Virus record (IMG/VR): IMGVR_UViG_3300050119_000054
Coordinates: 1-38,681 of that record
Length of the DNA stretch: 38,681 nt
DNA from: a virus
Strand: one strand, 5' to 3'
The translations under genes were made by a program, and so were the position numbers. Below are positions 27,882 to 37,821 of the stretch, piece by piece. Position 1 is the stretch's first letter. Each line of letters opens with the position of its first letter. The notes under the pieces were generated by a model. That model ran no database searches. It had not been told where the DNA came from and worked only from the letters and a program-made list of their open reading frames with translations.

Positions 27882-28612
27882 CAGTTAACGAATTCATCTT
27901 TGATTCGTTTCAGATAATAAGCGCTGCGACGCCTACTGTTCCTTTGCATGGCAACGATTTGCAAGTCGGTCTTAATATTCTTAATCGTCTGATGGACCAA
28001 TACAGCGCCACCGGATTAATGATAACTGTTTCACAACAGGTTGATTACTTGCTATCAATTGGACAGGGGACTGTTACAAACGGAAACGCTGATTATGTTC
28101 CTACACCTGACATCAATCCGACCTCGGTTCCTACATGCCCAGGCAGGCTAGCAAACTTAATAAACGCATGGATTACGCTAGATAACGTCACGTATCCATT
28201 GATTGATGAGTCACGCACAGAGTTTTGGAGCAGTTACAAATACGCGCCTTTGATGGGATTGCCAAGATATATCATCATTCAACCGCAAACCAATTTAACA
28301 GTGATACAAGTCTATCCAGGGCCTAGCCAACCATACTTGTTGTCGCTGTATGCTAAGTGGCAATTGCCGTACTTGACTCTTGGCGGACAGATGGGCGAAC
28401 TGCCTACTTACTACTTTATGTATTTACAATTTGCTTTGGCTAAGTATTTAGCGGTTTATAAAGCGCGTATGGAGGCGTGGACGCCGCAATTAGAGGGCAT
28501 GTTTAGAGACTTAGAAAAAGATATGATTGCATCTAGCAGTACAAATCTCGATATCAACATTAACAATGAATCGTGGCTTAATGGCGCATGGCGGGTACGC
28601 GCAGGGATTTAA
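27863..28612 (+). CDS. Tail accessory factor, P22 gp4 type
   Basis: 249 residues. FQIISAATPTVPLHGNDLQV and LNILNRLMDQYSATGLMITV at the N-terminus and GLPRYIIIQPQTNLTVIQVY further on are typical of gp4-like head-to-tail adaptors, which bind the portal after packaging. It is longer than P22 gp4 (166 aa). AGAGGG precedes the ATG. The next gene is gp10-like, as in P22. Confidence 0.8.
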   Translation: MSQPTITVNEFIFDSFQIISAATPTVPLHGNDLQVGLNILNRLMDQYSATGLMITVSQQVDYLLSIGQGTVTNGNADYVPTPDINPTSVPTCPGRLANLINAWITLDNVTYPLIDESRTEFWSSYKYAPLMGLPRYIIIQPQTNLTVIQVYPGPSQPYLLSLYAKWQLPYLTLGGQMGELPTYYFMYLQFALAKYLAVYKARMEAWTPQLEGMFRDLEKDMIASSSTNLDININNESWLNGAWRVRAGI

Positions 28613-28627
28613 CACAAGAGAGAAAAC

Positions 28628-30424
28628 ATGCCAGTTAAAGACCTACCAATAATGAATTTTTACGATGTTCAGCGTTTCTTGCAATATAGTCCGCAAGATT
28701 GTGCGAACTGGTATTCAGTTGAAACGCCAAGCGGAAAGAAAAGCAAAGCATTATACCCAACCATGGGACGCAAACATATTACGAGTTCAAGCGGCGTTAA
28801 TGTGCTGAATTATAGTACGCAACCTCGGAAGATATTCAAGTCAATCAGTTTTTTGTATGTTGTAGTAGGCTCAGTAATCTACCAGGTAGACCAGTTTTTA
28901 AACTCAATCGTGATATCAACGCCCGCTTTTACAAAAACATCAGGGGCATTAGAGTTCGATTATTTACCGACTGTTCAAACACCAAGTTCAGGCGACCCAC
29001 CAAGTTCAAACACGCAGGCAGTTTTTTGTATGTTTTGCGATGGAACAAATATTTTTGTGATTGATGAATCAACGGGTTCGTTTACGGTGGTCGATGACAC
29101 CAACGCACCTCCACAGCCTTTATATGTGGCGGCATTTGGCAATAGATTTGTTGTTTCCAGTGCTAACTCGACCCAATTTCAATTAACTCAAGTCAATTTA
29201 GGGGCGCCTTACGATAAAAGTACCTGCTTTACTGTAGCGGGCCAGGTGGTGTTTGCCCAAGAAAGCGGAATAATTCGTCAGATGACAGTATTATTCAATA
29301 ATCTTTATATTTTCACAGATTATACAACGGGGGTTTGGTCTAATACGTTCAGTTATTTTAGTACTAGCGATATAACTTCAGCTTTCCCATTTAAGAAGAA
29401 CACATCATATAACTTGGACTATGGAATTGCCGACCCAGATTCTTTAGACGTAGATTTTGGTATGATGGTATGGTTAGGTCAAAATAGGAATGGGCTTGTA
29501 ACATTCTTGTCGAGCAATGGTCAGAGTGCTGAGCCGATATCAACGCAAGCCGTAAATACATTGCTACAAAGTATAGCCAATACATTTTCAGCCAGGGCTA
29601 CAGGTTCGTTCAATACATCAGGGTTTTTATACCAGTATGAGGACACTATTTTTTATAGGGCATCAATTGGTTCATACATTGGTTATGAAACGCTTGATAG
29701 AACGCAGTCAGGGCATACATTAGAATTTGTTTTTGAACGTAAAGAATGGCATAGATGCATTGAAGTAAATGGTGAGCGCAATATTATTCAGGAGCACGAG
29801 TTTTTTGCAAACCGCCATATTGTGACCTGCTTGGGACAAACATGTTTATATAACATGTCAGGCCAGTATTATTATAATGAAATTCAAAATACAGCAGAGA
29901 CTAATCACCAGGCTATAGATGCCTTTATTGCGCAGCCATTCCGATATGAGAACGTGACACCGATTATCTTCGAGGCGGACTATAGCGAATTTATTACGGA
30001 CTACGTACAGATTGATTTTGTGTTTGGCGATAATACTTTTATTTATTCTACGGGCGCGACCGATACAACGGTATTCATCATCAAGGAAGGAACCGAAGAC
30101 AATCCTATTTATCTGGTATCAGAAGACCGTATTAACTTTATTGTGGAAGAAGGTACTCAGTACCCTGGTTTGAGCAGTTCTACTTACGGCGCTTTGTATA
30201 AGCCTCACATTGAGTTATTTTGGTCTGAAGATTCTGGAATAAGTTATAATTCAGCTGACGTTTTAGAGTTCAGCCAATTAGGTATTTATTCTTGGCGTAT
30301 GCGTTGGTATCAACTTGGGGCGTCCCGCAATAGGGTTTACAAATTAATCTGCGTGAGTCCTGCACCAATCGTTATTTTAGGAGCCGTCCAGAATGTGCGT
30401 CGGTCAAGCGGGGGTGCTAACTAA
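28628..30424 (+). CDS. Packaged-DNA stabilisation protein, P22 gp10 type
   Basis: 598 residues, longer than P22 gp10 (472). A largely beta-stranded protein beginning PVKDLPIMNFYDVQRFLQYS, with NWYSVETPSGKKSKALYPTM typical of the gp10-like tail-hub family. LYVAAFGNRFVVSS and IADPDSLDVDFGMMVWLGQN lie within the propeller-like core. It should close the portal channel below gp4. AAGAGAGAAAA precedes the ATG. Confidence 0.82.
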   Translation: MPVKDLPIMNFYDVQRFLQYSPQDCANWYSVETPSGKKSKALYPTMGRKHITSSSGVNVLNYSTQPRKIFKSISFLYVVVGSVIYQVDQFLNSIVISTPAFTKTSGALEFDYLPTVQTPSSGDPPSSNTQAVFCMFCDGTNIFVIDESTGSFTVVDDTNAPPQPLYVAAFGNRFVVSSANSTQFQLTQVNLGAPYDKSTCFTVAGQVVFAQESGIIRQMTVLFNNLYIFTDYTTGVWSNTFSYFSTSDITSAFPFKKNTSYNLDYGIADPDSLDVDFGMMVWLGQNRNGLVTFLSSNGQSAEPISTQAVNTLLQSIANTFSARATGSFNTSGFLYQYEDTIFYRASIGSYIGYETLDRTQSGHTLEFVFERKEWHRCIEVNGERNIIQEHEFFANRHIVTCLGQTCLYNMSGQYYYNEIQNTAETNHQAIDAFIAQPFRYENVTPIIFEADYSEFITDYVQIDFVFGDNTFIYSTGATDTTVFIIKEGTEDNPIYLVSEDRINFIVEEGTQYPGLSSSTYGALYKPHIELFWSEDSGISYNSADVLEFSQLGIYSWRMRWYQLGASRNRVYKLICVSPAPIVILGAVQNVRRSSGGAN

Positions 30425-30744
30425 TGGCCAATACACTCATGCTTTTAAGGGTGGATGGATGCCCTACGCAAGATGACGATTTAAGTTTTCCATTGAAAAG
30501 TTGGCTTAGCATTATTGCTGATACTATTAATTCTAGCATTGACGCGATCGAATTGAACATAAATTTTTTAAATCAGTATATCAGTGTTGATGGTTTTATA
30601 GTGCCTTCATTAACAGCGGTGGAAATTGCTGCAATAGCCGCTGATTTGGTTAATGGTGTACTATTATACGATACAACCAATAACGTTTACGTGGGCCAGC
30701 AGGCTGGCTCTTTAGTTAAATTTACGACAAGTTCATATCCTTAA
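30424..30744 (+). CDS. Small tail-region protein, unknown function
   Basis: 106 residues. The N-terminal half is helical (DDLSFPLKSWLSIIADTINS). The end, LVNGVLLYDTTNNVYVGQQA, resembles a motif at the tip of phage fibre and head-fibre proteins. It starts in the stop of the gp10-like gene (TAATG). It sits where P22 has its tail needle gp26, but it lacks the long coiled coil of that protein. Confidence 0.55.
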   Translation: MANTLMLLRVDGCPTQDDDLSFPLKSWLSIIADTINSSIDAIELNINFLNQYISVDGFIVPSLTAVEIAAIAADLVNGVLLYDTTNNVYVGQQAGSLVKFTTSSYP

Positions 30745-30753
30745 GGGGCAATC

Positions 30754-31419
30754 ATGAGTTGGTTTTCAGAGTTATTTAATCCAGGGCATGGGTATAAGCA
30801 GGCTGAGGATATTAGCAAGCAAGGATATGATGAGGCGCAGCAAAATTTACAGCCATATAATGAAAATGGAAAAAATGCTGGTAAAAGTTTGTATGAACAA
30901 TTAATGAACTACATGAATCCTGAAGAGCTTCAGAACAAGTGGGCCGAAGGTTATAAAACGAGTCCATATGCTCAACAACAGCTTGCACAAAACATGGATT
31001 ATGGGCAGTCAGCGGCTCAACAAATGGGGCTTGGTGGTTCAAGTGCAGCGCTTGCAAATATCCAGAACACTGGTTCAAATATCATGAACAAAGACCGTCA
31101 GCAATACATGGATGACTTGCAGCATAAATACGAGCAAGGAACAGGTATTGGTGAAAATATGTATGGAACGGGTGCAAGTACTGCAAATCAGACGGGTCAA
31201 AATTCTATTAATCAAGCAACTACTCAGGCAGGATTAAAGTTTGGGCAAACAAATGCTGGCCCAGAATTGCTTGGGAAAATGGGGAAGGGAGCGCTCAGTT
31301 TACTTATGCAATATTTAACTGGTGGCATGGGTGGAATGAGTGATACAGGCGAGCAAACCGGTTCATTTGGTCGCGGTATGTTCACGCCTAACAGCGGTTA
31401 CAAACCAGGAGCATATTAA
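30754..31419 (+). CDS. Probable DNA ejection protein (P22 gp7 position)
   Basis: 221 residues. MSWFSELFNPGHGYKQAEDI followed by Gln/Asn/Tyr-rich helices (DEAQQNLQPYNENGKNAGKS) and a Gly-rich end. This is a pattern common in podovirus internal or DNA-transfer proteins. Its place as the first of three genes before the tail fibres matches gp7 in P22's gp7-gp20-gp16 ejection set. AAGGGG precedes the ATG. Confidence 0.65.
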   Translation: MSWFSELFNPGHGYKQAEDISKQGYDEAQQNLQPYNENGKNAGKSLYEQLMNYMNPEELQNKWAEGYKTSPYAQQQLAQNMDYGQSAAQQMGLGGSSAALANIQNTGSNIMNKDRQQYMDDLQHKYEQGTGIGENMYGTGASTANQTGQNSINQATTQAGLKFGQTNAGPELLGKMGKGALSLLMQYLTGGMGGMSDTGEQTGSFGRGMFTPNSGYKPGAY

Positions 31420-31421
31420 TC

Positions 31422-32612
31422 ATGGCTCTAAACATTCCTATGCCAAAAAGAGGTGCTGATATTTTTGATGAAACATTCACAAGTTTGAACGATATCCTTG
31501 ATAAGGCACGCCAGGCGTCATTAGAGCGTGGTAAATTTCAGGAGATGCAACGGCATAATGGTGCTGATATTGGGTTGAGGAAAGAGGCTGGTGCTCGTGC
31601 TGGTGCGTCTGCGGCTAGAGAGGCGGCTTTGCAGCCATTGAGAATGGAATTGCTAAAAGCTCAGATGGAAAAAGCAAAAAAAGGGAACAAGTCATTTACT
31701 GAAAAACTTGATGAACTGTCAAATTATTTTGGCGCAGGTCAAGAGGGAAATGCTGAAACAAAGAATCCTGCTATGAACGAACAGCAACAAAATCCTATGG
31801 AGCAAGGGCAGGTTCCTCAAGGTAAAGGCCCAATGTCTAACCCTCCTATGGAAGAAGAGGAAGAAGAAGAACAAGAAGGCGGAATAATCCCGCCAGAAAC
31901 ACATGAAAAAATGACAAACATGATGAACAGCCCAAAATTCAAAAAGATGGCTGAAAATCCTATGATGAGGGGATTTTTGGGAGGCATGATGAAAAAGGAG
32001 TTTGGGTTTAATCCTTTTGATGCTAATGCAATCAAAGAACCTCCAGAAATGAAGCGAGCCGCAGAGTTAAAAGACAAAATAGCTCTTGAGAAATTTAAAC
32101 ACGAAGAAAAACTAGCAGATGAACAACATAAAATTGATTTAAAAAATGATGAAACAAAACAAAAAACTATCGAGGCGTCACGAAAAGATATCCCAATGCT
32201 AGAAGAAAGCCTTCATTCCTTGGATGTAATGGAAAAGATAGCTAAAAATAATCCTGACTTATTCGGTCATTGGATAATTGGTAACGACCTTGCTGCCAGA
32301 TGGTCAGACAATCCTAATGCGGGGACGTGGCAAGCAGAAGGAGTGCAGCCAATTGTTGATACAGAGATGAAACTTTCTGCAAAAGGGAATATCCCAGCCC
32401 TTAAATTTGCTATAGCCAACAAGCCTAATTTTGCAGAAACCCAGCAGGTAGCAATGGCAAAAATAAAAGCTAACAAAGCTAGAATAATTAGAGCGTTATC
32501 GCGAAGCGTTGAGGCTACGGGTGATAGGTTGGTAATTGATCCAAAAGGGAAAATACATATTTCAACGGCTGAAATGGCAAAAGACATACCGAAGGGGTGG
32601 AAGCTTGGCTAA
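31422..32612 (+). CDS. Probable DNA ejection protein (P22 gp20 position)
   Basis: 396 residues: a helical start (DIFDETFTSLNDILDKARQA), an Ala-rich segment, a low-complexity Gln/Glu stretch near 125-150 (PPMEEEEEEEQEGGI), and a C-terminal helical domain. There are no enzyme motifs. Length and place match P22 gp20 (internal head protein ejected with DNA). GGAG lies 9 nt upstream. Confidence 0.6.
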   Translation: MALNIPMPKRGADIFDETFTSLNDILDKARQASLERGKFQEMQRHNGADIGLRKEAGARAGASAAREAALQPLRMELLKAQMEKAKKGNKSFTEKLDELSNYFGAGQEGNAETKNPAMNEQQQNPMEQGQVPQGKGPMSNPPMEEEEEEEQEGGIIPPETHEKMTNMMNSPKFKKMAENPMMRGFLGGMMKKEFGFNPFDANAIKEPPEMKRAAELKDKIALEKFKHEEKLADEQHKIDLKNDETKQKTIEASRKDIPMLEESLHSLDVMEKIAKNNPDLFGHWIIGNDLAARWSDNPNAGTWQAEGVQPIVDTEMKLSAKGNIPALKFAIANKPNFAETQQVAMAKIKANKARIIRALSRSVEATGDRLVIDPKGKIHISTAEMAKDIPKGWKLG

Positions 32613-34695
32613 TTCAAAATGGGATGAATCATTATTGCGTCCGGTTGGTGGAAAGCCAGCCAAAAAAAAATCAAGCGGCTCTTCTTGGGATGAGTCTAAA
32701 CTAAGAGCGCTAAAAACTGAAAGCCTAGAAGAAGAAAGCGCTGAAGATGAAAATCAATTCATGCCTCCTGAGCGTAAAAAAGGATGGCCAGGTGTCGCTC
32801 AAGATATTGGCGATATACCAAAGGGTATTGGTAATTTTATTGGCGATATTCCCAAGAACGCCGCACAAGGCTGGGGGCAGATTTTTAAAGAGCCTGGAAG
32901 AGCGGTCAAGAATGTTGCCGCAGGATTTGGAGAGGCAGCCGAAAGCATTCCCAATGCACCACATAATTTATTAAAATATTTGAAAGAAAAAGGGATTCAA
33001 GGGGCTGTCCCATATCTTGAAAAATATACCCCTTATATTCCTGATTTAGGTATTGAGAAAAAATTGGGGTTAGACATTCCTCATGAAGGAGATACAGCAC
33101 TTCGTCAAATGGGTATGTTTTTGCCTTTGCCAAAAATTCTCCCTCAAGTTCCTGGAATTAAAGGAGCTATTGAAAAACAAACTGGCAGACATTCGCGTGT
33201 TAAAGATTTAAAAAACAAACTGCAAGAAGCTGGGTTAACCGCAGAAGACGCAGATCGTTTTCTAAAACAAGCGGAATCAGAGGCGCATATAGAAACAGGA
33301 GCGACTACCCCAAATGGATTAGCAAGAAAACAGAAGCTTGGGAAAGAAAATATAGCAGCTCTCGAAGAGAAATTAACCAATATTGGAGCCTTCCCCAAAA
33401 CTCAAGCGCCAAAGTCTCCAGAACTTCCTCCCGAGCATCAATTTGAATCCATGTCTGAAAAGACAGCTCCATTATTAAAAACCGCAGAACAGAAATCAGC
33501 GGAAACTGAACAAGCTATTAAAACTCATTTAGGGGAAGGTAAAACTCACCATTTACATTACGGAACAGAGATTGAGAAAGGTAGAAAAGCAGTTGAAGAG
33601 TTGAATAATAAAAACTATGAACCCGTTAACAAAGAACTAAAAGAAAATAATGTTGTTATAAAAGAGCCAGAAGAGGCCCAAAAAGTAGCTCAGCATGTAG
33701 CTGATATAATTGGTTCACATGACATATGGTCAAAAGAAGTAAACGCACTTCCAGAACAAGTCGAAGCAATGAACAAAGGAGAATCTGTTTCCGCGAATAC
33801 TTATTTGCAATTATATAGAGACACGCAAAAAGCCGCGATTGATGCCTACCATGACATGAAGGATAATGGAGGAACTACTCGCGGGCAAGAAGCATATGAT
33901 CGTATGAGAAAGTTACAAGCTCTTGGCGGCCAAATGTGGGGAACATTAGAAAAAAGTTTGCCAGAAGAAACCATGAAAAAACTGAAGGAAGCGCAAACAT
34001 TTTTTAAGGAGAACGTTGTTCCTATGCGACAAAACCCTACATTTCATAAAGTAAAAAAGAAAGGGAAAGTCAAAGGGATTATGGAGGCGAACATCGGCAC
34101 AGAAGAAGGACAAGACTTGCTTCGACAAATGACATTTAATAATCCAGAAGCACTGAAGAGTGCGGTAGGTGAAAAATTCTCTTCCAAGCCTCAAGAATTG
34201 TTTAAGCCAAATGAAGAACTTGAAACAAATTATTTGCCTAGAATGCCAGAACTACAAAAATTGATGCAAGAGCACCGTGAGGCAGCCGTAGAGCACAAAG
34301 AAACCAACGAACTCCATAAACAGGCTTTAGAGCACGATAAAGAACAAAAAAAAATAGCTGAGGAAAGAGCAAAAGAGCGGTCTGCAATCCAAAACAAACA
34401 TGAACAAAAACAGGAAGCACATTTAAATATTAGAGCTGCCGAAGAAGCTTCAAACGCTGAAACAAAAGCAAAAACTCAAAAAGAAATTAATAAAGAAAAA
34501 GAAAAACTCGCTATGGCTGAAAGACATCATGCAAAAATCAAAGGCCTTGCAGAGGCTAAAAATCAATCTTTGAAAAATAAGATGCAGCATGAAAAAGACT
34601 TGAAGGAAGCAGAAAAAGAGGTTCAAAGGATACGCAGGAATCTTAGTAAAATGGGACATTTAACATTGAAAATAGCCAGGAAGATTCTACCATGA
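32605..34695 (+). CDS. Probable DNA ejection protein (P22 gp16 position)
   Basis: 696 residues from TTG 32605, which overlaps the previous stop by 8 bp and has AGGGGTGG upstream; the longer ATG reading from 32536 would cover the end of that gene. The start carries a repeated motif (SKWDESLLRPVG, then SSWDESKLRAL). The middle has short amphipathic stretches. The last ~150 residues form a Lys/Glu/Ala-rich coiled coil. Place and length suggest the gp16-like protein that enters the host envelope, though no lytic transglycosylase motif was seen. Confidence 0.6.
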   Translation: MANSKWDESLLRPVGGKPAKKKSSGSSWDESKLRALKTESLEEESAEDENQFMPPERKKGWPGVAQDIGDIPKGIGNFIGDIPKNAAQGWGQIFKEPGRAVKNVAAGFGEAAESIPNAPHNLLKYLKEKGIQGAVPYLEKYTPYIPDLGIEKKLGLDIPHEGDTALRQMGMFLPLPKILPQVPGIKGAIEKQTGRHSRVKDLKNKLQEAGLTAEDADRFLKQAESEAHIETGATTPNGLARKQKLGKENIAALEEKLTNIGAFPKTQAPKSPELPPEHQFESMSEKTAPLLKTAEQKSAETEQAIKTHLGEGKTHHLHYGTEIEKGRKAVEELNNKNYEPVNKELKENNVVIKEPEEAQKVAQHVADIIGSHDIWSKEVNALPEQVEAMNKGESVSANTYLQLYRDTQKAAIDAYHDMKDNGGTTRGQEAYDRMRKLQALGGQMWGTLEKSLPEETMKKLKEAQTFFKENVVPMRQNPTFHKVKKKGKVKGIMEANIGTEEGQDLLRQMTFNNPEALKSAVGEKFSSKPQELFKPNEELETNYLPRMPELQKLMQEHREAAVEHKETNELHKQALEHDKEQKKIAEERAKERSAIQNKHEQKQEAHLNIRAAEEASNAETKAKTQKEINKEKEKLAMAERHHAKIKGLAEAKNQSLKNKMQHEKDLKEAEKEVQRIRRNLSKMGHLTLKIARKILP

Positions 34696-34706
34696 GTATA
34701 AAAAGA

Positions 34707-34734
34707 TTGTTTTTTGTTCAATTGATTATATAAT
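34707..34734 (+). promoter_or_regulatory. Possible promoter before the tail-fibre block
   Basis: TTGTTT (34707-34712), 16-bp spacer, TATAAT (34729-34734, perfect). It follows the end of the ejection genes and precedes the small membrane peptide and fibre genes, which it may drive separately. Confidence 0.5.
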
Positions 34735-34764
34735 GCAATCTATGAATAAAAAGAGGGGTGATTT

Positions 34765-34878
34765 ATGTTTAGATGTTTTATTGGTTTGATAGCACTGTAT
34801 ATCGTGTTTGTATTGATAAGTGGATCTGCGTTTATGGAAGTGATCCGTGAATCTATAGGAATTACACCCCGCGAGTAA
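34765..34878 (+). CDS. 37-aa single-pass membrane peptide
   Basis: 37 residues: MFRC, then a hydrophobic helix (FIGLIALYIVFVLISGSAFM), then a short polar end. GAGGGGTG precedes the ATG. It has its own probable promoter, in an otherwise empty gap of about 250 nt between ejection and fibre genes. It may be an accessory (moron-like) membrane protein. Unrecognised. Confidence 0.6.
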   Translation: MFRCFIGLIALYIVFVLISGSAFMEVIRESIGITPRE

Positions 34879-34945
34879 ACTATAGAGCAATTCGCAAAAC
34901 AGGTATACAATAAGGCATTCAAACAGAGGATTGTGAAGAATAAAT

Positions 34946-37000
34946 ATGCTGACATTATCATTTAATCCAGTGTGGAATTTTCAGGATCTTACTGGACTCC
35001 AAACTAACTCGAACTACTATTTGTTTACATTACAGAACACTTTCCCTTATTTATTCTCACCGATATGGAAGGATCCAGACTTCATAAGCAATTGGAGCGA
35101 TCCGATTCAGTTTTTGGCCAATGGAACACTTCCTCCAAATCTTTACTGGGATGACTCACTAACGTACCGCTTAGAAGTCAGAAAAGGCCCTACTCAGTCT
35201 GACGCACTTATTTATCTTGTAGAAAACTACATTCCAAATTCATCAGGTGATATACCAACACCGTCGTCAGAAGCGGCTACAACAGATAACCAATTAAGCA
35301 ATCCACAATTTGCGACTGTTTATCAAACCCCAATCACAAGCACTGCGACTACAATTAATTTTGCACCTGGCTGGCAAATAGTTGGGGCTGGCGGCTCAGA
35401 TGGAAGTGTAACGATTACTCAAATACAAATTGACGGAAGTGCAGATGTTGAAACTAATCCTTCTTATGCAATTCAGATAACAAGCAGCGGTTGGTCTACA
35501 ATCACCTTACAACAAATATTTAATGGCAATGGGGCGCTTTGGGCTGGCCAAGCGGTCACTATGAGCCTAACAGGTTTATCAAGTCCAGAAGGATTAACGG
35601 TAACGGGTAATATTCACTATTCAAACGGCGTCACAAGCCAAAGTGTTATTACAGCGGTTTTAAGTGCGGGGTATAATGAATTTATAGGGGCATCAGCTCT
35701 TGACTCAAGCACAAATACTGACCCTCCTTCATCAGCTCAAACTATCTATCAATTAACTTGGGCGGCTGGTGGAACTGTTACTTTAACAAGTCTTCAATTA
35801 ATTGGCGAAGCCGATCCTGTAGAAATTCCTTATCAGCAAGTTACTTTAGAACGCCAGCTTGACCAAGAATTTCATTATTATTCTCCTCAACTGGCCTATA
35901 AGCCAGTTCCATCTTATTTGGTAGGATGGGACTTTGCTTTTAATCCATGTCAGGCATTGGGAACGACTGTCGCAGCGGTTACAACAGGAAGCGCGAACAG
36001 TTCATATTATGTTGCCGATCAGACCATATTATTTCAATCTGTAGATGCAAGTTTTGGAATGACTCAAAATGCTAGCGGAATGGTATTCACTGCGGCAAAT
36101 ACGAGTTCATTTGCCTTGGTTCAGTACTTAAGCTCAGTCACTGCGGTTGAGCTATTAAGCCAAAGAATGTCATTGCAGCTTAAAGGGTTAAGCAATCAAT
36201 CAGGATTAACGGGGACAGTCTCTCTAGCCTGGATTAATGGCTCACTTCCAAGTGTGCCAATCAGCTCAAATTATGTTTCAGTTGTTGCCAGTATTGTGTC
36301 AGGTGTCCCCACTTTACAAAGTGGCTGGGCTTTCGTGCCAAGAGGACAATTAAGCGTTAACGCTCCTTTCACTCTTTCTACTTCTAGCCAAGCTTTGAGT
36401 TTTAATCAATTCGATGCTACGGCCGTTAGTGGTATTGCTAGTGCCACTTATTTTGCCGTAATTATTGCATTTAACTCAGTTACTGCGGCAAAAACAGTCA
36501 CATTGAATTATTGCTCACTTAATGGTGGAGATATTCCTAGTAGACCTTCTGCGGAATCCCCAGACCAAACAAAAGCGCGTTGTTATTACTATTATGAAAC
36601 GAGTTACGCAATTGGTATTATTCCGGGGGCAAACTCAGATGTAAATTGCCTTAATTTTGCTCAAGGAGTACTCACTTCTTCTGGAACGGACGGTTGTATT
36701 CCTGCTGCATTTTCGTTCAGATACAGGGTTGGAAAGCGAACAGCGACACCGACGCTAACTTTATACTCCACTGTAGGAACTTCAGGAAACGTAGGGGCAG
36801 ATATAACAAATGTTTCGTTCAATACACTTACAAACGCACCTATAACGAACTGGGTGGCTCAAACAAATGGATTTAATGGTGCCGCTTATGTTCCGGCTCA
36901 ATTAACAACCAAAATCAGCACATGCACATCAGGCCCCAATCCATCAAGCTGGATTCAGTTTCAATACGTATCTGACGCTCGTCTTGGACAGGTTAACTAG
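34946..37000 (+). CDS. Large tail/adhesin protein
   Basis: 684 residues, Ser/Thr/Gly/Ala-rich and beta-prone. The N-terminus (NPVWNFQDLTGLQTNSNYYL, then LPPNLYWDDSLTYRLEVRKG) is distinctive and could attach to the tail. Two internal segments of about 150 residues (GWQIVGAGGSDGSV and later WAFVPRGQLSVNAPF regions) look like carbohydrate-binding jelly-roll domains. No hydrolase motif. It is the first gene of the fibre block and is probably a receptor-binding or tail-spike-like component. Confidence 0.65.
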   Translation: MLTLSFNPVWNFQDLTGLQTNSNYYLFTLQNTFPYLFSPIWKDPDFISNWSDPIQFLANGTLPPNLYWDDSLTYRLEVRKGPTQSDALIYLVENYIPNSSGDIPTPSSEAATTDNQLSNPQFATVYQTPITSTATTINFAPGWQIVGAGGSDGSVTITQIQIDGSADVETNPSYAIQITSSGWSTITLQQIFNGNGALWAGQAVTMSLTGLSSPEGLTVTGNIHYSNGVTSQSVITAVLSAGYNEFIGASALDSSTNTDPPSSAQTIYQLTWAAGGTVTLTSLQLIGEADPVEIPYQQVTLERQLDQEFHYYSPQLAYKPVPSYLVGWDFAFNPCQALGTTVAAVTTGSANSSYYVADQTILFQSVDASFGMTQNASGMVFTAANTSSFALVQYLSSVTAVELLSQRMSLQLKGLSNQSGLTGTVSLAWINGSLPSVPISSNYVSVVASIVSGVPTLQSGWAFVPRGQLSVNAPFTLSTSSQALSFNQFDATAVSGIASATYFAVIIAFNSVTAAKTVTLNYCSLNGGDIPSRPSAESPDQTKARCYYYYETSYAIGIIPGANSDVNCLNFAQGVLTSSGTDGCIPAAFSFRYRVGKRTATPTLTLYSTVGTSGNVGADITNVSFNTLTNAPITNWVAQTNGFNGAAYVPAQLTTKISTCTSGPNPSSWIQFQYVSDARLGQVN

Positions 37001-37011
37001 GAGAACAAAAA

Positions 37012-37347
37012 GTGGCAATTCCTTACGGCAGTTCGTTTGACATTACAATCCCATTCAGCGACACGGATGCGCAATTAACTTTAAGCGCAACAGATGTTCT
37101 GACATATACAGTTCCAGGTATAGCAACACAAAAATACACGGTTCTATTTTCTTACAACGCGACAGAAAATGTGTATGTAGGACTTAATGTTACTCCGGCA
37201 GTTCCTATGGCCAACAGTATAACAACTGTATCTTTTGTAGAATTTAGACCCGACAAACGTTATGTGAAAGGTGGCGATGTGTTATCATTTATAACACCAG
37301 ACACAACCGTTTACATGGGTATATCCCTGCGTGGAATCCCAAACTAA
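37012..37347 (+). CDS. Small beta-rich tail protein
   Basis: 111 residues, beta-sandwich-like (PYGSSFDITIPFSDTDAQLT ... DTTVYMGISLRGIPN). Starts with GTG after GGAG, 12 nt beyond the large adhesin. It may be a fibre connector or cap. No family recognised. Confidence 0.6.
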   Translation: MAIPYGSSFDITIPFSDTDAQLTLSATDVLTYTVPGIATQKYTVLFSYNATENVYVGLNVTPAVPMANSITTVSFVEFRPDKRYVKGGDVLSFITPDTTVYMGISLRGIPN

Positions 37348-37358
37348 GTGAGACATTC

Positions 37359-37808
37359 ATGCCTGTAAATGTAATTGCTTTTAGCCAATTTACAAACGGC
37401 GGAACTCTTGTAGAAGGGGACATTGTCGTTGGTTTGGCAGACGGAACAAATGCTCAGTTTACAACTGCCAATGCGAGTGGTTTCTCCTGGGGCACAGTAA
37501 CAACATCAACAAACATGGTTACTAATGCAGGCTATATCACGAATAGTGGCAGCCTGATTACTTTGACTCTTCCTACAGTTTCATCAGTCGGCGATTACTT
37601 ATCAGTAGTAGACCTAGGGGGAGCATTGTGGCAAATAGCGCAAAATGCAGGACAAAGCATCATTGTCGCCCCACAAGTTTCAACACAAGGCGCAACAGGG
37701 TATCTTGCTTCTAATTTTTCATATTGTTCAATGACTCTGGTATGTGTGATTGCAAATCTAACGTGGTCAATGCTCGGAAGCCCACAAGGGACTTTAACCA
37801 TAAATTAA
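37359..37808 (+). CDS. Tail protein with fibre-type C-terminal domain
   Basis: 149 residues. The N-terminal ~45 (FSQFTNGGTLVEGDIVVGLA) is a short attachment-like part. The last ~100 (NAGYITNSGSLITLTLPTVS ... WQIAQNAGQSIIVAPQ) match the C-terminal domain of the neighbouring tail fibre that ends at 676. It looks like a short fibre with a shared tip domain. Confidence 0.65.
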   Translation: MPVNVIAFSQFTNGGTLVEGDIVVGLADGTNAQFTTANASGFSWGTVTTSTNMVTNAGYITNSGSLITLTLPTVSSVGDYLSVVDLGGALWQIAQNAGQSIIVAPQVSTQGATGYLASNFSYCSMTLVCVIANLTWSMLGSPQGTLTIN

Positions 37809-37821
37809 TTAAGGGTAAAAA

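Noticed and set aside
32536-32604. ATG 32536 as start of the gp16-position gene
   Set aside because: It would overlap the upstream ejection gene by 77 bp without a ribosome site; TTG 32605 has AGGGGTGG and a normal 8-bp overlap.
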